Assembly (NCBI RefSeq): GCF_000263855.1 | Contig: NZ_AJWX01000008.1 | Span: forward strand, 1-64,000 | DNA length: 64,000 nucleotides | Reading direction: 5' to 3' | Origin: Pseudomonas sp. M47T1 | GTDB taxonomy: Bacteria; Pseudomonadota; Gammaproteobacteria; Pseudomonadales; Pseudomonadaceae | Shown: positions 1-9,347 of the stretch, in pieces | Numbering within the stretch: position 1 is the stretch's first letter | Layout of the letters: each line of letters begins with the position of its first letter | Translations under genes and position numbers: made by a program | The notes under the pieces: generated by a model | Databases searched by the model: none | What the model was told of the DNA's origin: nothing | What the model saw: only the letters and a program-made list of their open reading frames with translations

Positions 1-27
1 AAAGCCCGCAGCGATGCGGGCTTTTTT
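1..27 (+). terminator. Rho-independent terminator of a gene left of the window
   Basis: A 9-bp stem (positions 1-9 pairing with 16-24) is followed by a run of six T at 22-27. This is a classic intrinsic terminator. It must serve a gene whose coding part lies outside the window; its left edge may be cut. Confidence 0.8.
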
Positions 28-55
28 GTGTGCGGTTACAGGCAATTCCCCCCCC

Positions 56-152
56 GAGCTGCCGCAGGTTGCGACGGCCCGCAAAGCGGGCCCGCGATCA
101 ACATGACACCGCCGAAGGTCCTGCAGACCTTTTCGCAGCCTTGCGGCAGCTC
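56..152. repeat. Imperfect inverted repeat (REP-like, GCTGCCGCA family)
   Basis: The arm GAGCTGCCGCAGGTTGCGA at 56-74 is nearly complementary to the arm ending at 152. It belongs to the same GCTGCCG/CGGCAGC repeat family seen at 11013, 29087, 39627 and 59161. No gene is seen between the terminator and position 172. Confidence 0.6.
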
Positions 153-172
153 CGGCAGTAACCGTCAGGGCC

Positions 173-1699
173 TTACACGCGGGTTTCGTGCATGCGCGCC
201 AGCTGGCGCTCCAGCAGCGACGGGTAGGGCTCCAGCAGGCGCTCCACACAGCAGGCACCCTCGGGGCTGGCAATGGGGCGAATGCGGGCGCGCTGACGAA
301 TCAAGGCGTCGTCGCTGATACGGCGTTCCACCAGCAACAGGTTGCGGCTGTGCTGCGACAGGGCCAGGGCGTCCTGAGCCGGTTCGGTCAGCAACAGGTC
401 GATCTGGCTCATGCCGGCCAAGTCATCGCCCAGCACCAAGCCCAGCTGCAATTGCAGGGTGATGCCGCTGTCGGCTACTTCGATCTGCAACTGATGCCCC
501 AGGGCACGCAGCAGCTCGCCGCAGCAAATGGCGTTGGTCAGGTAGTCTTCGCCACTGCTGTCGCTGTTGAACAGCATGAGCGTGCTGCCGTCATTGAGCG
601 TGTGCAGCTCGCTTTCGTACAGCGAAGCGGCCTGGTCCAGGCAGTCACGGTAGCGTTGCAGCAGCTCCATCAGGCGCGCACGGGGCAGGCGACGCAGTTG
701 CTCCTGGCCGCCCATCTGCACCGCCAGCACGGCGCTGTGCTGTGGCTGGGCAGGGGCCATCGGGGCAGGGGCGGCAGGTTTCACCGCCACGGGCGCCGTG
801 TCGCGCAGGTCGGCGAACGGGTCTTCGCCATCCTCCTCTTCGTCTTCTTCGGCGTGGATCACGCGCTTGGGCGCCGGCTTGGCTACCACCGGCGCGCTTT
901 CGTCGAAGCGTGGGTCGCGCAGGTTGCGGACTTCGAAGGAGGGGCCTTCGTCGTCCTCTTCTTCGTCCTCGAACTCTGGCTCCTCGACCTCAGGCACCGG
1001 TGCCGGCTCGGGGGCGAAGCGCTGATGCAGGTCGCGAGCCAGGTCGCCAATCTCGTCCTGGCGCTGAGTGGCCGGGGTGTGTTCGTCGATTTCACGCAGC
1101 CACACCCGCAACTGCAGCAGCGGGGTGGAGATGTTGCGGCCCAGGCGCAGGCTCAGTGCCAGCGTCAGCAGTACCAGGATACCCGCCAGAATGCCCATGC
1201 TTTCCAGGCTGATGGTCAGGGGCTGCTGGAACTGGCTCATGTCCAGGCTGATGCGCAGGTGGCCGGCGGTCACGTCCTGGAAGGTGATCGTGGTCTCGTA
1301 CAGGCCGCCGGCTTCACCCAGCAAGCCGGCCTTGGGCCGCGTGCCCGATTCGGCAAGGATGCGGTTGTCCACGCTGTAAATGGCGGCGTGGGCCACCAGC
1401 GGGTTCTTGGCCAGGTTGTTGAGCAGCACGTTGAGGCTGAGGATGTCGTTGGACACCAGCAGTTCAGTGGCCGACGTCGCCGTCTGGGTAGTGAGGCTCT
1501 GCCCGAGGGCATCGGCCTGCTCGTGCATGGCCTGCTTGAACTGCAAACCCATCACGCAGGCGTAGATCACCAGCGCCAGGGCGACCAGCAACACATTGAG
1601 GCTGGCGATGCGCAATGCAATCGGTGCACGGCGGTGGCGCAGTGCACGGAAGATCAGCAGGAAGAAGTTGTCGGTTTTTACTGGCGTGGGCCGGTTCAC
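173..1699 (-). CDS. AhpA/YtjB (Smp)-family inner-membrane protein
   Basis: The protein has 509 residues from a GTG start at 1699 preceded by AAAGAG; further upstream in-frame starts would run into serB. Transmembrane segments lie at about 31-49 and 165-184 and enclose a periplasmic region of about 115 residues. A HAMP-like linker follows (about 185-228), then a low-complexity acidic, Pro/Ala-rich stretch (about 230-320) and a C-terminal globular domain (about 321-490). That last domain resembles a degenerate class III nucleotide cyclase fold by pattern only. It is divergent from serB, as ytjB/smp is in Escherichia coli, which supports the family call. Function is unknown; a signalling or membrane-sensing role is inference. 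Confidence 0.8.
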   Translation of the reverse strand: MNRPTPVKTDNFFLLIFRALRHRRAPIALRIASLNVLLVALALVIYACVMGLQFKQAMHEQADALGQSLTTQTATSATELLVSNDILSLNVLLNNLAKNPLVAHAAIYSVDNRILAESGTRPKAGLLGEAGGLYETTITFQDVTAGHLRISLDMSQFQQPLTISLESMGILAGILVLLTLALSLRLGRNISTPLLQLRVWLREIDEHTPATQRQDEIGDLARDLHQRFAPEPAPVPEVEEPEFEDEEEDDEGPSFEVRNLRDPRFDESAPVVAKPAPKRVIHAEEDEEEDGEDPFADLRDTAPVAVKPAAPAPMAPAQPQHSAVLAVQMGGQEQLRRLPRARLMELLQRYRDCLDQAASLYESELHTLNDGSTLMLFNSDSSGEDYLTNAICCGELLRALGHQLQIEVADSGITLQLQLGLVLGDDLAGMSQIDLLLTEPAQDALALSQHSRNLLLVERRISDDALIRQRARIRPIASPEGACCVERLLEPYPSLLERQLARMHETRV

Positions 1700-1832
1700 T
1701 GAGCGCGGCTCTTTATGTCCGTGAAGTTGCTGCGCAGTATAGCGACAGGCCCCAGAGCGGCAAAGCGCTGCCTGTGCCCGATGGTCACTGAAAGTAGGTA
1801 GAATGCGATTTTTTACACGAACGGGGTGCCCT

Positions 1833-3032
1833 TTGCGCGAAATCGTCCTGATCAACATCATCGGTTCCGACCGTCCTGGCCTGTTGGCGGCCATCACCGG
1901 TGCCCTGGCCGAGGATGGCGTGCGCATTCTGGACATTGCCCAGTCGCTGTTGCACGGCGCCCAGTCCCTGGCCGTGGTCGCCAGTGCCGACGACAGCGCC
2001 CGCCTGGCGGTGCTTCGCGAGCGCATCCAGGCAGTGGCCGGGCCACAGGCGCGCTTTACCGCGCTGTCGGAAAAGGACTACCTGGCCTGGGCTCAGGGCG
2101 GCATTGATGACCGCTATGTGCTGACGCTGATGAGCCGTGAAATTACCGCTGCGCAGGTGCAGTCGGTGACCGAAATTGCCGTCCGTCATGGCCTGGCGAT
2201 TGAAGCCATGGACCGTCTGTCGGGTCGCCCGCGCCTTCACGCGGCCGCAGCCCAAGCGAAGGCGTGCGTGGAGTTCACCGCTCGCGGCGTGCCAGCGGAT
2301 ATCGCCGCCCTGCGCCGCGATTTCCTGGCTGCCGCCATGCTGCTGGACGCCGACATCGCCATTCAGCACGACGACCTTTACCGCCGTAACCGCCGCCTGG
2401 CGGTGTTCGACATGGACTCCACACTGATCCAGGCCGAAGTGATCGACGAACTGGCCAAGGCCCACGGCGTTGGTCACCTGGTGTCGGAGATCACCGAGCG
2501 TGCCATGCGCGGCGAATTGGATTTCCGCGCCAGCTTCAAGGAGCGCATGGCGCTGCTGCAGGGCCTGGATGTCAGCGTGCTGGACGCCATCGGTGCTTCG
2601 TTGCGCCTGACCGAGGGTGCCGAGGTGCTGTTTGCCGAGCTCAAGCGGCTAGGCTACAAGACCGCAATCCTCTCGGGCGGCTTCACCTACTTTGCCAAGC
2701 AGGTACAGGCCAAGCTGGGCATCGACTATGTGTTCGCCAACGAACTGCAGGTGGTAGACGGCAAGTGTACCGGCGTTGCCGTGGAGCCGATCGTCGACGC
2801 CCAGCGCAAGGCCGACCTGCTGGTTGAACTGGCCGAGAAGGAAGGCCTGACCCTGGAGCAGACCATTGCCGTGGGCGACGGTGCCAACGACCTGCCGATG
2901 CTGGCGAAGGCCGGCCTGGGCGTGGCCTTCCGCGCCAAGCCGCTGGTCAAGCAGTCGGCGCGCCACAACATCACCACCCTGGGCCTGGATGGGGTGCTGT
3001 ACCTGCTCGGCGTGCGCGACGGCCAGGCTTGA
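1833..3032 (+). CDS. serB: Phosphoserine phosphatase SerB
   Basis: It catalyses the last step of serine synthesis, O-phosphoserine to serine, in the cytosol. The product is 399 residues from a TTG at 1833 with GGGGTG just upstream; an ATG at 1803 would add ten residues that match nothing expected. The N-terminal 180 residues contain two ACT-like regions. The HAD catalytic core begins with FDMDSTL, where Asp193 is the predicted phosphoaspartyl nucleophile and Asp195 the general acid. Downstream are LSGGFTYF and the metal-binding GDGANDLPML motif. The gene is divergent from the YtjB-like gene and is followed by a short palindromic repeat. Confidence 0.97.
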   Translation: MREIVLINIIGSDRPGLLAAITGALAEDGVRILDIAQSLLHGAQSLAVVASADDSARLAVLRERIQAVAGPQARFTALSEKDYLAWAQGGIDDRYVLTLMSREITAAQVQSVTEIAVRHGLAIEAMDRLSGRPRLHAAAAQAKACVEFTARGVPADIAALRRDFLAAAMLLDADIAIQHDDLYRRNRRLAVFDMDSTLIQAEVIDELAKAHGVGHLVSEITERAMRGELDFRASFKERMALLQGLDVSVLDAIGASLRLTEGAEVLFAELKRLGYKTAILSGGFTYFAKQVQAKLGIDYVFANELQVVDGKCTGVAVEPIVDAQRKADLLVELAEKEGLTLEQTIAVGDGANDLPMLAKAGLGVAFRAKPLVKQSARHNITTLGLDGVLYLLGVRDGQA

Positions 3033-3090
3033 TGGTTTTGCGTTGAGCTGACGCAGCCTTCGGCACCTACATCGGCGTTGGTTGGACAGA

Positions 3091-3119
3091 GTGTGGGACC
3101 TGGCAAGCCAGCTCCCACA
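3091..3119. repeat. Short palindromic intergenic repeat
   Basis: TGTGGGA and TCCCACA arms enclose CTGGCAAGCCAG. The same palindrome recurs at 5041-5068 and, as a larger structure, at 33210-33276. It lies between the convergent serB and PilZ-like genes. Confidence 0.7.
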
Positions 3120-3159
3120 AAAGCCCGTTGCGGCTACACGGGTTGGGCGGCAAGCATCA

Positions 3160-4923
3160 TCAAAGATCCTTCCACAACGAATCGAACTCGCTGCCCGGCT
3201 GCGTCGCGGCATGGGCGGCTTCCAGTACACGGTATTCAAACTGGTTGAAGCTGCCGGTGGAGCTGACCTTGCGGCCCAGGTGGGCGCGGTTTTCTTCGCC
3301 GTGGGTGTTGATCATCACCTTTTGGCCTTCCTGGAAGGGCAGGCGTGGGGCAATCAGCGAGGCCTGGATGTCGATGGCGCGGATTTCCGGCAGTTGCAGG
3401 CCGCGTACGTACTGGCTGCTCTGTTCATTGCTGCGCAGCAATTGCAGGCCGCAGGGGTGGGCGTGGGGAGCGATCAGTTCGATGCCCATCTGCGTGCCAC
3501 CGCCGCGCACTTGGCGAATCCAGCGCACCACGGCCACGCTCCAGCCCTGTTGAGGGGCGTCCTGAATACCCACCAGCTCGCCCGCCTGCAACTGCGCAGG
3601 TACTTCTTTGAGCCACGCCAGGCAGTAACCGCCAGGGCTGTGGTTGACGATCTGCAGTTCGTGCACCGGGTACTCGCGCGTTTGCGCAGCCCCGCCATCA
3701 AGGTCCATGGCCGGGTACTCGATTTCCTCGTAAGGCAGCAGGTCATGATTGTCGCCGGTCTTGGCCGCGTCGAAGGCCAGGGTCCAGCTGTCGCTCGCGG
3801 TATCGCGCTTGCCGGCGCTGAAGCTTGCGCTGGCACCGACTTCCGGGCGCTTGAGCAGCTCGCTGAAGCTGCGCTCGCCGCCCAGGTAGTAATGCAGCGT
3901 GCTCATGCCGATGCACAGGCTCATGCTGCCTTGGCCCGGCGTGCGCTGGAAGGTTCGCTCCGCCACGTCGCCCCAGGCGGCGGCCAGGTGCTGGAGCATG
4001 TCGATGGTCATTCCTGGCGGTACTGCCAGGCCGGAGCGTTGGCGCTGTTCGGGCGGTAGCTGCAGCCATTCGGTAATGGCCTTCACCAGCGGGCGGGGGT
4101 CGAGCCCCACCATTTGTGGCAGCTGGGCGGCCGGGAACAGGCTTTTGTAGCGGGGAGCGGCATCGGCATCGGGCGCTACGGCAAATTGTGCCCCGGCCTG
4201 GCTGGCGGGCACCACGCTGGTCAGCGCGCTCCAGGGCTCCAGCACGTTGGACAGTTGCAGAATGGCTTGCTGGCGCATCTGGTTGCAACGCGAACTGCCC
4301 ATCAGCAGGGCGGTGGCGTACGTCTGCTCGATGCTTTGGTGGTGGGCCTGGCTCACCAGGTCGTCGGTGACGAAGGTGCGATGCAGCTGATGCTTGAGCG
4401 CAACCTGATACAGCTGGTGCACTTCCAGCCACAGGCCTTCGGGCACCGGGCAATAGAGCAGGCTGGCGCGCACCAGGGGGCCCTTGAGTGCATGCATCGC
4501 CCGCTGTATGGCCGTGGCCAACAACAGGTTGCGGTCTTTCAGGCGTGCTGACACCCGTAGCACCACCTGCTTGTAGCCCACGGCCAGCAGGTTCTGCAGG
4601 GCCTGGCACAGGTTGGCGATCTTGCGGGCGCGGTCGTCCAGCACCACAGACTGGTTGAGGAAGTGCCGTTCCAGGTGGTTGCAAACGAAATACACTTCCG
4701 GGCGCAGCAGTTCCAGCAGTTGCAGGCGGTTTTCGCTGGCAGTGACCAACTGGTTCAGTTCTATCAGGCCCTGATAGAGCTGGCGAGCGGTTTCCCCCAG
4801 GTTGGCCTTGGGCAGCGTGGCAATCCAGCGCTTGAGATCGCGAGGCGTGGCATCGCAGAACGACAGGCTGGCTTGCGTTGGCGTTGGGGCGCGCAAAAGA
4901 GGTGGCGGGGTGGCGGCGGACAT
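3160..4923 (-). CDS. PilZ-like domain protein, function unknown
   Basis: The protein has 587 residues, is soluble and has no signal peptide. Residues 1 to about 350 are largely alpha-helical and unrecognised. A PilZ-type beta-barrel is suggested at about 395-500, with an NHSPGG sequence matching the (D/N)xSxxG c-di-GMP motif. The usual upstream RxxxR is reduced to one arginine (TREYPV), so c-di-GMP binding is uncertain. A similar large PilZ-like protein is known from Pseudomonas genomes near psd. It lies upstream of psd on the opposite flank of serB, separated from psd by about 165 bp that contain a palindromic repeat. Confidence 0.7.
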   Translation of the reverse strand: MSAATPPPLLRAPTPTQASLSFCDATPRDLKRWIATLPKANLGETARQLYQGLIELNQLVTASENRLQLLELLRPEVYFVCNHLERHFLNQSVVLDDRARKIANLCQALQNLLAVGYKQVVLRVSARLKDRNLLLATAIQRAMHALKGPLVRASLLYCPVPEGLWLEVHQLYQVALKHQLHRTFVTDDLVSQAHHQSIEQTYATALLMGSSRCNQMRQQAILQLSNVLEPWSALTSVVPASQAGAQFAVAPDADAAPRYKSLFPAAQLPQMVGLDPRPLVKAITEWLQLPPEQRQRSGLAVPPGMTIDMLQHLAAAWGDVAERTFQRTPGQGSMSLCIGMSTLHYYLGGERSFSELLKRPEVGASASFSAGKRDTASDSWTLAFDAAKTGDNHDLLPYEEIEYPAMDLDGGAAQTREYPVHELQIVNHSPGGYCLAWLKEVPAQLQAGELVGIQDAPQQGWSVAVVRWIRQVRGGGTQMGIELIAPHAHPCGLQLLRSNEQSSQYVRGLQLPEIRAIDIQASLIAPRLPFQEGQKVMINTHGEENRAHLGRKVSSTGSFNQFEYRVLEAAHAATQPGSEFDSLWKDL

Positions 4924-5040
4924 CTGGCGGTTCCCGTTGAGTCAGTCGAGCTTGGGCGGCCTATTGTCACCCTTTGCGGCAAAGACTGCACGGCCTTGGC
5001 GTCGCAGGCAACCAGTAACCTGTCGCCGCTGTCGCCCATC

Positions 5041-5068
5041 TGTGGGAGCCGGCAAGCCAACTCCCACA
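5041..5068. repeat. Short palindromic intergenic repeat
   Basis: TGTGGGAG and CTCCCACA arms enclose CCGGCAAGCCAA. It is a second copy of the element at 3091-3119, placed between the PilZ-like gene and psd. Confidence 0.7.
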
Positions 5069-5088
5069 AAAACAGGACACTAGAGGGG

Positions 5089-5952
5089 TCAGGCGTCGGC
5101 GCCTTGGCCGATACGCTGGCCCATGCTGACCGGGGAGCCTGCGCCCAGTTCGTGGGCCCATTTCACTTGTCCAGGGCCAAACAGTACGACTGCAGTGGAA
5201 CCCAGCTTGAAGCGGCCCAGTTCGGCGCCTTTTTCCAAGTGAATGGGCGCGCGCGCGGCTTCATCATAGCGAACGGTCTTGAGTTCACGCTTGGGTGGTG
5301 TGACCAGCCCGGCCCATACGGTTTCCACCGAGGCCACGATCATCGCGCCCACCAGTACCACGGCCATCGGGCCGCGTTCGGTGTCGAACAGGCATACCAC
5401 ACGCTCGTTGCGGGCAAACAGCTCCGGCACGTTTTCGGCGGTGGTCTGGTTGACTGAGAACAGGCGGCCAGGCACATAGACCATTTCGCGCAGGGTGCCG
5501 GCCAGCGGCATGTGCACGCGGTGGTAGTCCTTGGGCGACAGGTAAATGGTGGCGAATTCGCCGCCCATGAACGGCGCCGCGTTGGCCGGGTCACCACCCA
5601 GCAGTTCAAGGGCGCTGAAGCTGTGGCCCTTGGCCTGGAATATACGGCCGTGCTCAATGGCGCCCAACTGGCTGACGGCGCCGTCGGCCGGGCTCAGGAT
5701 TGCGCCGGGCGTTGTGTCCAGGGGACGGGCGCCGGGCTTCAGTGCGCGGGTGAAGAAGTCGTTGAAATGCTCGTAGGCGGTCAGGTCTTCGACCAGGGCC
5801 TGGGACATGTCCACCTGGTAGCGCTTGGCGAACCAGGCGGTGAAGGCATTCTTGAACCAGCGCACGCGGCATTCGGCCACGCAGCCCGCCAGGCGGGACA
5901 GCAGGTGGTGTGGCAGCAGATACTGGCTGAGGATAAACAAACGGGATTTCAT
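5089..5952 (-). CDS. psd: Phosphatidylserine decarboxylase proenzyme
   Basis: It makes phosphatidylethanolamine from phosphatidylserine at the inner membrane. The 287 residues match the usual size of the bacterial membrane-associated form. The LGST self-cleavage site lies at 250-253; Ser252 should become the pyruvoyl group, leaving a short alpha chain of about 36 residues. His in the HVHMP-like segment (YHRVHMP) is also conserved. It starts nine bases after the rhodanese gene stop, so the two are probably co-transcribed (rhdA-psd), an order known in Pseudomonas. Confidence 0.97.
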   Translation of the reverse strand: MKSRLFILSQYLLPHHLLSRLAGCVAECRVRWFKNAFTAWFAKRYQVDMSQALVEDLTAYEHFNDFFTRALKPGARPLDTTPGAILSPADGAVSQLGAIEHGRIFQAKGHSFSALELLGGDPANAAPFMGGEFATIYLSPKDYHRVHMPLAGTLREMVYVPGRLFSVNQTTAENVPELFARNERVVCLFDTERGPMAVVLVGAMIVASVETVWAGLVTPPKRELKTVRYDEAARAPIHLEKGAELGRFKLGSTAVVLFGPGQVKWAHELGAGSPVSMGQRIGQGADA

Positions 5953-5961
5953 CGAGTGTCC

Positions 5962-6777
5962 TTAAACTTCAACGGGCGTGTCGGGGTGATTGCCCCATTC
6001 GCCCCATGAACCGGCGTAGCCTTTGACGCGTGGATAACCGAGCGCCTTGGCCACCAGATAGGTAAAGCCGGAACGGTGGTGGGTCTGGCAGTGGGTAATG
6101 ATTTCCTTGTCGCGGGTGATGCCCAGGTCGTCAAGGATGAGTTGCATGTCGGTGCGGATGCGCAGGTCGCGCGCCTTGTCCATGCCGGCGGTCCATTCGA
6201 AATTGATGGCGCCGGGCACGTGCCCGCCCTTGGCCGCCAGCACCTTCTCGCCGCTGAACTCCAGCGGGCCGCGTGCGTCCCACACCGCCAGGTCGGCAGC
6301 GCCCAGGCGGCTTTGCAGGTATTCGCGGGTGGCGGTGGGTTCGTCGTGCAGGGTCAGGGCCAGCGAGCCTTGATGGGGCGCCGGTACGTCGCTGTCCAGC
6401 GGCAGCTGCGCCGCTTCCCAGGCCAGTGCGCCGCCGTCCAGGTAATGGTATTTATCGTGGCCGATGACATCCAGCAGCCAGATGAAGCGGCCAGCCCAGC
6501 CACCACCTTCGTCGTCGTAGACCACGTACACCGCGTCGCGGTGGTGCCCCAGTTCGGCGAACAGTGTTTCCAGTGCTGCCTGGGTTGGCAGCAGGCCGGG
6601 CGCCGGCGGCTGGCCCAGTTGCGTGCGCTTGGGGTCCACGAAGCGGGCGCCGGGAATGTGCCCGGTGGCGTAGCGCGCTGCGCTGGTCAGGTCGACAAGA
6701 ATCAGCTCTGGAGCGTCGAGGCGTTGTTGCAGCTGGACGGCTTCGATCACCAGCGGCAGACCCGAGAAATCAGCCAT
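5962..6777 (-). CDS. rhdA: Thiosulfate:cyanide sulfurtransferase (rhodanese) RhdA
   Basis: The 271-residue tandem rhodanese-domain protein has an inactive N-terminal domain (about 1-135) and a catalytic C-terminal domain. The active-site loop is CQTHHRS with Cys230 as the persulfide-forming residue. This loop and number are the same as in the well-studied Azotobacter vinelandii RhdA. The start is the ATG at 6777; upstream codons fall in the intergenic region after the HDOD gene. It is the first gene of a likely rhdA-psd operon. Its physiological sulfur acceptor is not evident from sequence. Confidence 0.93.
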   Translation of the reverse strand: MADFSGLPLVIEAVQLQQRLDAPELILVDLTSAARYATGHIPGARFVDPKRTQLGQPPAPGLLPTQAALETLFAELGHHRDAVYVVYDDEGGGWAGRFIWLLDVIGHDKYHYLDGGALAWEAAQLPLDSDVPAPHQGSLALTLHDEPTATREYLQSRLGAADLAVWDARGPLEFSGEKVLAAKGGHVPGAINFEWTAGMDKARDLRIRTDMQLILDDLGITRDKEIITHCQTHHRSGFTYLVAKALGYPRVKGYAGSWGEWGNHPDTPVEV

Positions 6778-6823
6778 GTGAGGTCTCCAGATTGAAAATA
6801 GGGGACAGATTGTAGCGCATGCT

Positions 6824-8362
6824 TCAGGCGCCGCGCTTACTGAAGGTGGTGAGGGCGCGCTCAATGCATTGCGCGGTTTTACCGAACGCCTGCACCGAGA
6901 TTTCCGAGAACGGACCACCGCCCTGGTCAGCGGCCACCAGCATCACCACCCGGTCGTTGCTGGCCAGCGAGCGCAACAGCAGGTTATCGCCCTTGAACAG
7001 CCCGCGCAGACTGGAGGGGATCAGGGCCGAGAACTGGGCGTTGTTCTGGGGGGTCAGGCGAATGTGCGCGGCCTTGCCCAGCAGGCGCTGCAGGACCGTG
7101 CTCTGGCTGATCAGCAGGTTCAGGTTGGCGGCATCGGCGGGCAGGCCGGCGACCTGATGAACGCGCAGGCTGGTCTGCTCCTTGTCGATCATCAACAGCA
7201 TCACCCGCTTCATGCCGCATGCCACCAGCGCGTCGCGGGCGTAGGTGGTGAGGTGCATGGCGTTGGTGAACCGGCTGGGTTCTATCAGCAATTCGGCGCA
7301 GTACTTGCGCCACGTGGCCAGGTCGTCGGCGGTGGGCGGCGGCGCAGGCAGCATGCCGCGGTGCACGCGGCGGATGTTCCAGGGCCATACCAGCGCTTCG
7401 GCTGGGTGCCACAGGCCGGGCGCTGCATAGTGGCGAGCGTTCTGCACGGCCTGCTGGTGTACCTGTTGCTGCAGTTCGTCCAGGGGCATTTGCAGGTACA
7501 GGCAAGTCAGGTATTGCCAGCGTAGGGCATGGGGGGTGTCCCAGGCTTCGTGGGACGCCAGGGCCAGGCCGTTGGCCAGCACCACGGTATTGGCGGGCTG
7601 GTTGAGCCAGCGGCGCAGGCCAGGGTCATCGTCCAGGCGCTGTTGCTGGCGCAGCCGGTGTTCGTCGTCACGGGCGATGTGCAGCACCTTGACGAATTCG
7701 CGCTGCTCATCGAGCAGCAGGTTGTAGCCGTGGTGAATCCAGGCGGGCAGGCGCCATAGCTGGGCCAGGCTCTGGCACAGGTTGAGCAGGCGTACGCCAA
7801 ACAATTCCAGTTCGACCTTGGCCGCGGCCTCGCCTTTGTGCACCACCCGCAGTTCCCATTCCTCCAGCAGGCCTGCGTGGGTCACCGCCAGTGGCCACAG
7901 CGGCGACAGGAACAGCAGGCTGCCCCAGTGGATTTCCTGCCACAGGCGCGCCAGGCGTGCCGCGAACAGGCCGTTGGCCTGCTGGGCCGCGTGCTGGCTG
8001 ATTAGCAGCAGTTGGCGCAGGCCGCGGGGCATGTCCTCGGGCAGCGACGTGGGCAGTCGTTCCAGCAGTTCTTCGGTGCGTTTGAGGCCCAGGCGGTTCA
8101 GGGCTATTTCCAGGCTTTCCACCGGTTCGGCCAGGCTCTGGTGCACGTGATGGTTGGCTTCGCGGATAACGCTGAGCACCAATGCCGGGCTATCCTGCAT
8201 CAGTTCGGCTATTTCGCGCAGTGAGCTGCGGCTGTCGCCCAGGGCTGCGAGCACGCGTTCATGGCTTGCCACCGGGACCGGCAAACGCACGCTGTCGAGC
8301 AGCTTGAGCCAGTCTGGGAGGGTACGAGGAGTCTTGGTCGTCACGTTGGGCTCAATGGGCAT
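6824..8362 (-). CDS. HDOD domain-containing protein
   Basis: The product is 512 residues from the ATG at 8362; a GTG at 8389 would add nine residues, and neither start has a convincing ribosome site. An HDOD region occupies roughly residues 10-210, recognisable by the LPVPVASHERVLAAL and ALNRLGLKRTEELL helices. The C-terminal part (about 340-500) resembles a GAF-like sensor fold by pattern (LLMIDKEQTSLRVHQVAG). The catalytic HD pair is not seen, as is normal for HDOD. It is divergent from motA. HDOD proteins are linked to signalling, but the role here is unknown. Confidence 0.75.
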   Translation of the reverse strand: MPIEPNVTTKTPRTLPDWLKLLDSVRLPVPVASHERVLAALGDSRSSLREIAELMQDSPALVLSVIREANHHVHQSLAEPVESLEIALNRLGLKRTEELLERLPTSLPEDMPRGLRQLLLISQHAAQQANGLFAARLARLWQEIHWGSLLFLSPLWPLAVTHAGLLEEWELRVVHKGEAAAKVELELFGVRLLNLCQSLAQLWRLPAWIHHGYNLLLDEQREFVKVLHIARDDEHRLRQQQRLDDDPGLRRWLNQPANTVVLANGLALASHEAWDTPHALRWQYLTCLYLQMPLDELQQQVHQQAVQNARHYAAPGLWHPAEALVWPWNIRRVHRGMLPAPPPTADDLATWRKYCAELLIEPSRFTNAMHLTTYARDALVACGMKRVMLLMIDKEQTSLRVHQVAGLPADAANLNLLISQSTVLQRLLGKAAHIRLTPQNNAQFSALIPSSLRGLFKGDNLLLRSLASNDRVVMLVAADQGGGPFSEISVQAFGKTAQCIERALTTFSKRGA

Positions 8363-8399
8363 GCTGGGAGGACCGAACTGGCTTTTCACCTTTTCAGGC

Positions 8400-8426
8400 T
8401 ATAGTCTGGCGCAGAACTGCCGATAA
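8400..8426 (+). promoter_or_regulatory. Sigma-28 (FliA) flagellar promoter of motAB
   Basis: TATAGTCT at 8400-8407 resembles the -35 consensus TAAAGTTT. An 11-base spacer then leads to GCCGATAA at 8419-8426, a perfect match to the FliA -10 element. Transcription would start about 60 bases before motA. FliA control is well known for late flagellar genes. Confidence 0.8.
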
Positions 8427-8492
8427 GTAGAACAAGAGATTTAGAATCTTGCGCCCACACCCCTGACCACGACATGTAAGTGCTTCCAATCT

Positions 8493-9344
8493 ATGGCTAA
8501 AATTATCGGCATCATCGTCGTATTCGCGAGTGTGCTCGGCGGATATGTTCTGTCCCACGGTAAGATCGCAGCGTTGATTCAGCCTTTCGAAGTGCTGATC
8601 ATCGGTGGCGCCGCCTTTGGTGCTTTCCTGCAGGCCAACCCGGGATACATGACCATGAAGGTCATCAAGAAGTCCCTGGGCATGTTCAAGTCTCGGTTCT
8701 CGCACAGCTTCTATATGGAAGTGCTGGGCCTGGTCTACGAGATCCTCAACAAGAGCCGGCGCGAAGGCATGATGGCAATCGAGAGCGATATCGAAGACGC
8801 TTCCGCCAGCCCCATTTTCGCCAAATACCCCACCGTGCTCAAAGACGAGCGCATGACCGCCTACATCTGCGATTACCTGCGCATCATGTCCTCCGGCAAC
8901 ATGGCCCCCCATGAGCTGGAAGGCCTGTTCGACATGGAACTGCAGAGCATGAAGGAAGAGCTCGAGCACACCTCGCACGCCGTGACCGGCATCGCCGACG
9001 GCATGCCTGGCTTCGGCATCGTCGCGGCGGTACTGGGTATTGTGGTGACCATGGCCTCGCTGGGTGACGGCGACAAGGCGGTGATCGGTGCCCACGTGGG
9101 TGGCGCACTGGTAGGTACCTTCTTCGGTATTCTTGCCGCATATGGTTTCATGGGCCCGCTGGCTACTTCCCTGGGCCACGATGCCAAGGAAGAGGTCAAC
9201 CTGTACGAGGCCATCAAGGCGTCGCTGGTGGCTTCCGCTTCGGGCATGCCGCCGTCGCTGGCCGTGGAGTTCGGCCGCAAGGTGCTGTTCCCCGCCCACC
9301 GCCCAAGCTTTGCCGAGCTGGAACAAGCGGTTCGCGGTCGCTGA
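8493..9344 (+). CDS. motA: Flagellar motor stator protein MotA
   Basis: The 283-residue inner-membrane protein forms the proton channel of the stator with MotB. Four transmembrane segments are evident: about 1-21, 27-49, 170-190 and 200-220. A cytoplasmic loop lies between the second pair and includes the charged region that contacts FliG. The conserved PG near the third helix (DGMPGFGIVAAVLG) is present. It is three bases from motB and clearly co-transcribed from the sigma-28 promoter at 8400. The non-flagellar neighbours make this a stand-alone stator operon, as usual in Pseudomonas, which has a second stator set (motCD) elsewhere. Confidence 0.96.
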   Translation: MAKIIGIIVVFASVLGGYVLSHGKIAALIQPFEVLIIGGAAFGAFLQANPGYMTMKVIKKSLGMFKSRFSHSFYMEVLGLVYEILNKSRREGMMAIESDIEDASASPIFAKYPTVLKDERMTAYICDYLRIMSSGNMAPHELEGLFDMELQSMKEELEHTSHAVTGIADGMPGFGIVAAVLGIVVTMASLGDGDKAVIGAHVGGALVGTFFGILAAYGFMGPLATSLGHDAKEEVNLYEAIKASLVASASGMPPSLAVEFGRKVLFPAHRPSFAELEQAVRGR

Positions 9345-9347
9345 GTC

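Noticed and set aside
188..1702. Long plus-strand open frame opposite the YtjB-like gene
   Set aside because: Gln- and Val-rich mirror of the real coding strand, no recognisable motif, and the other strand fits a known family.
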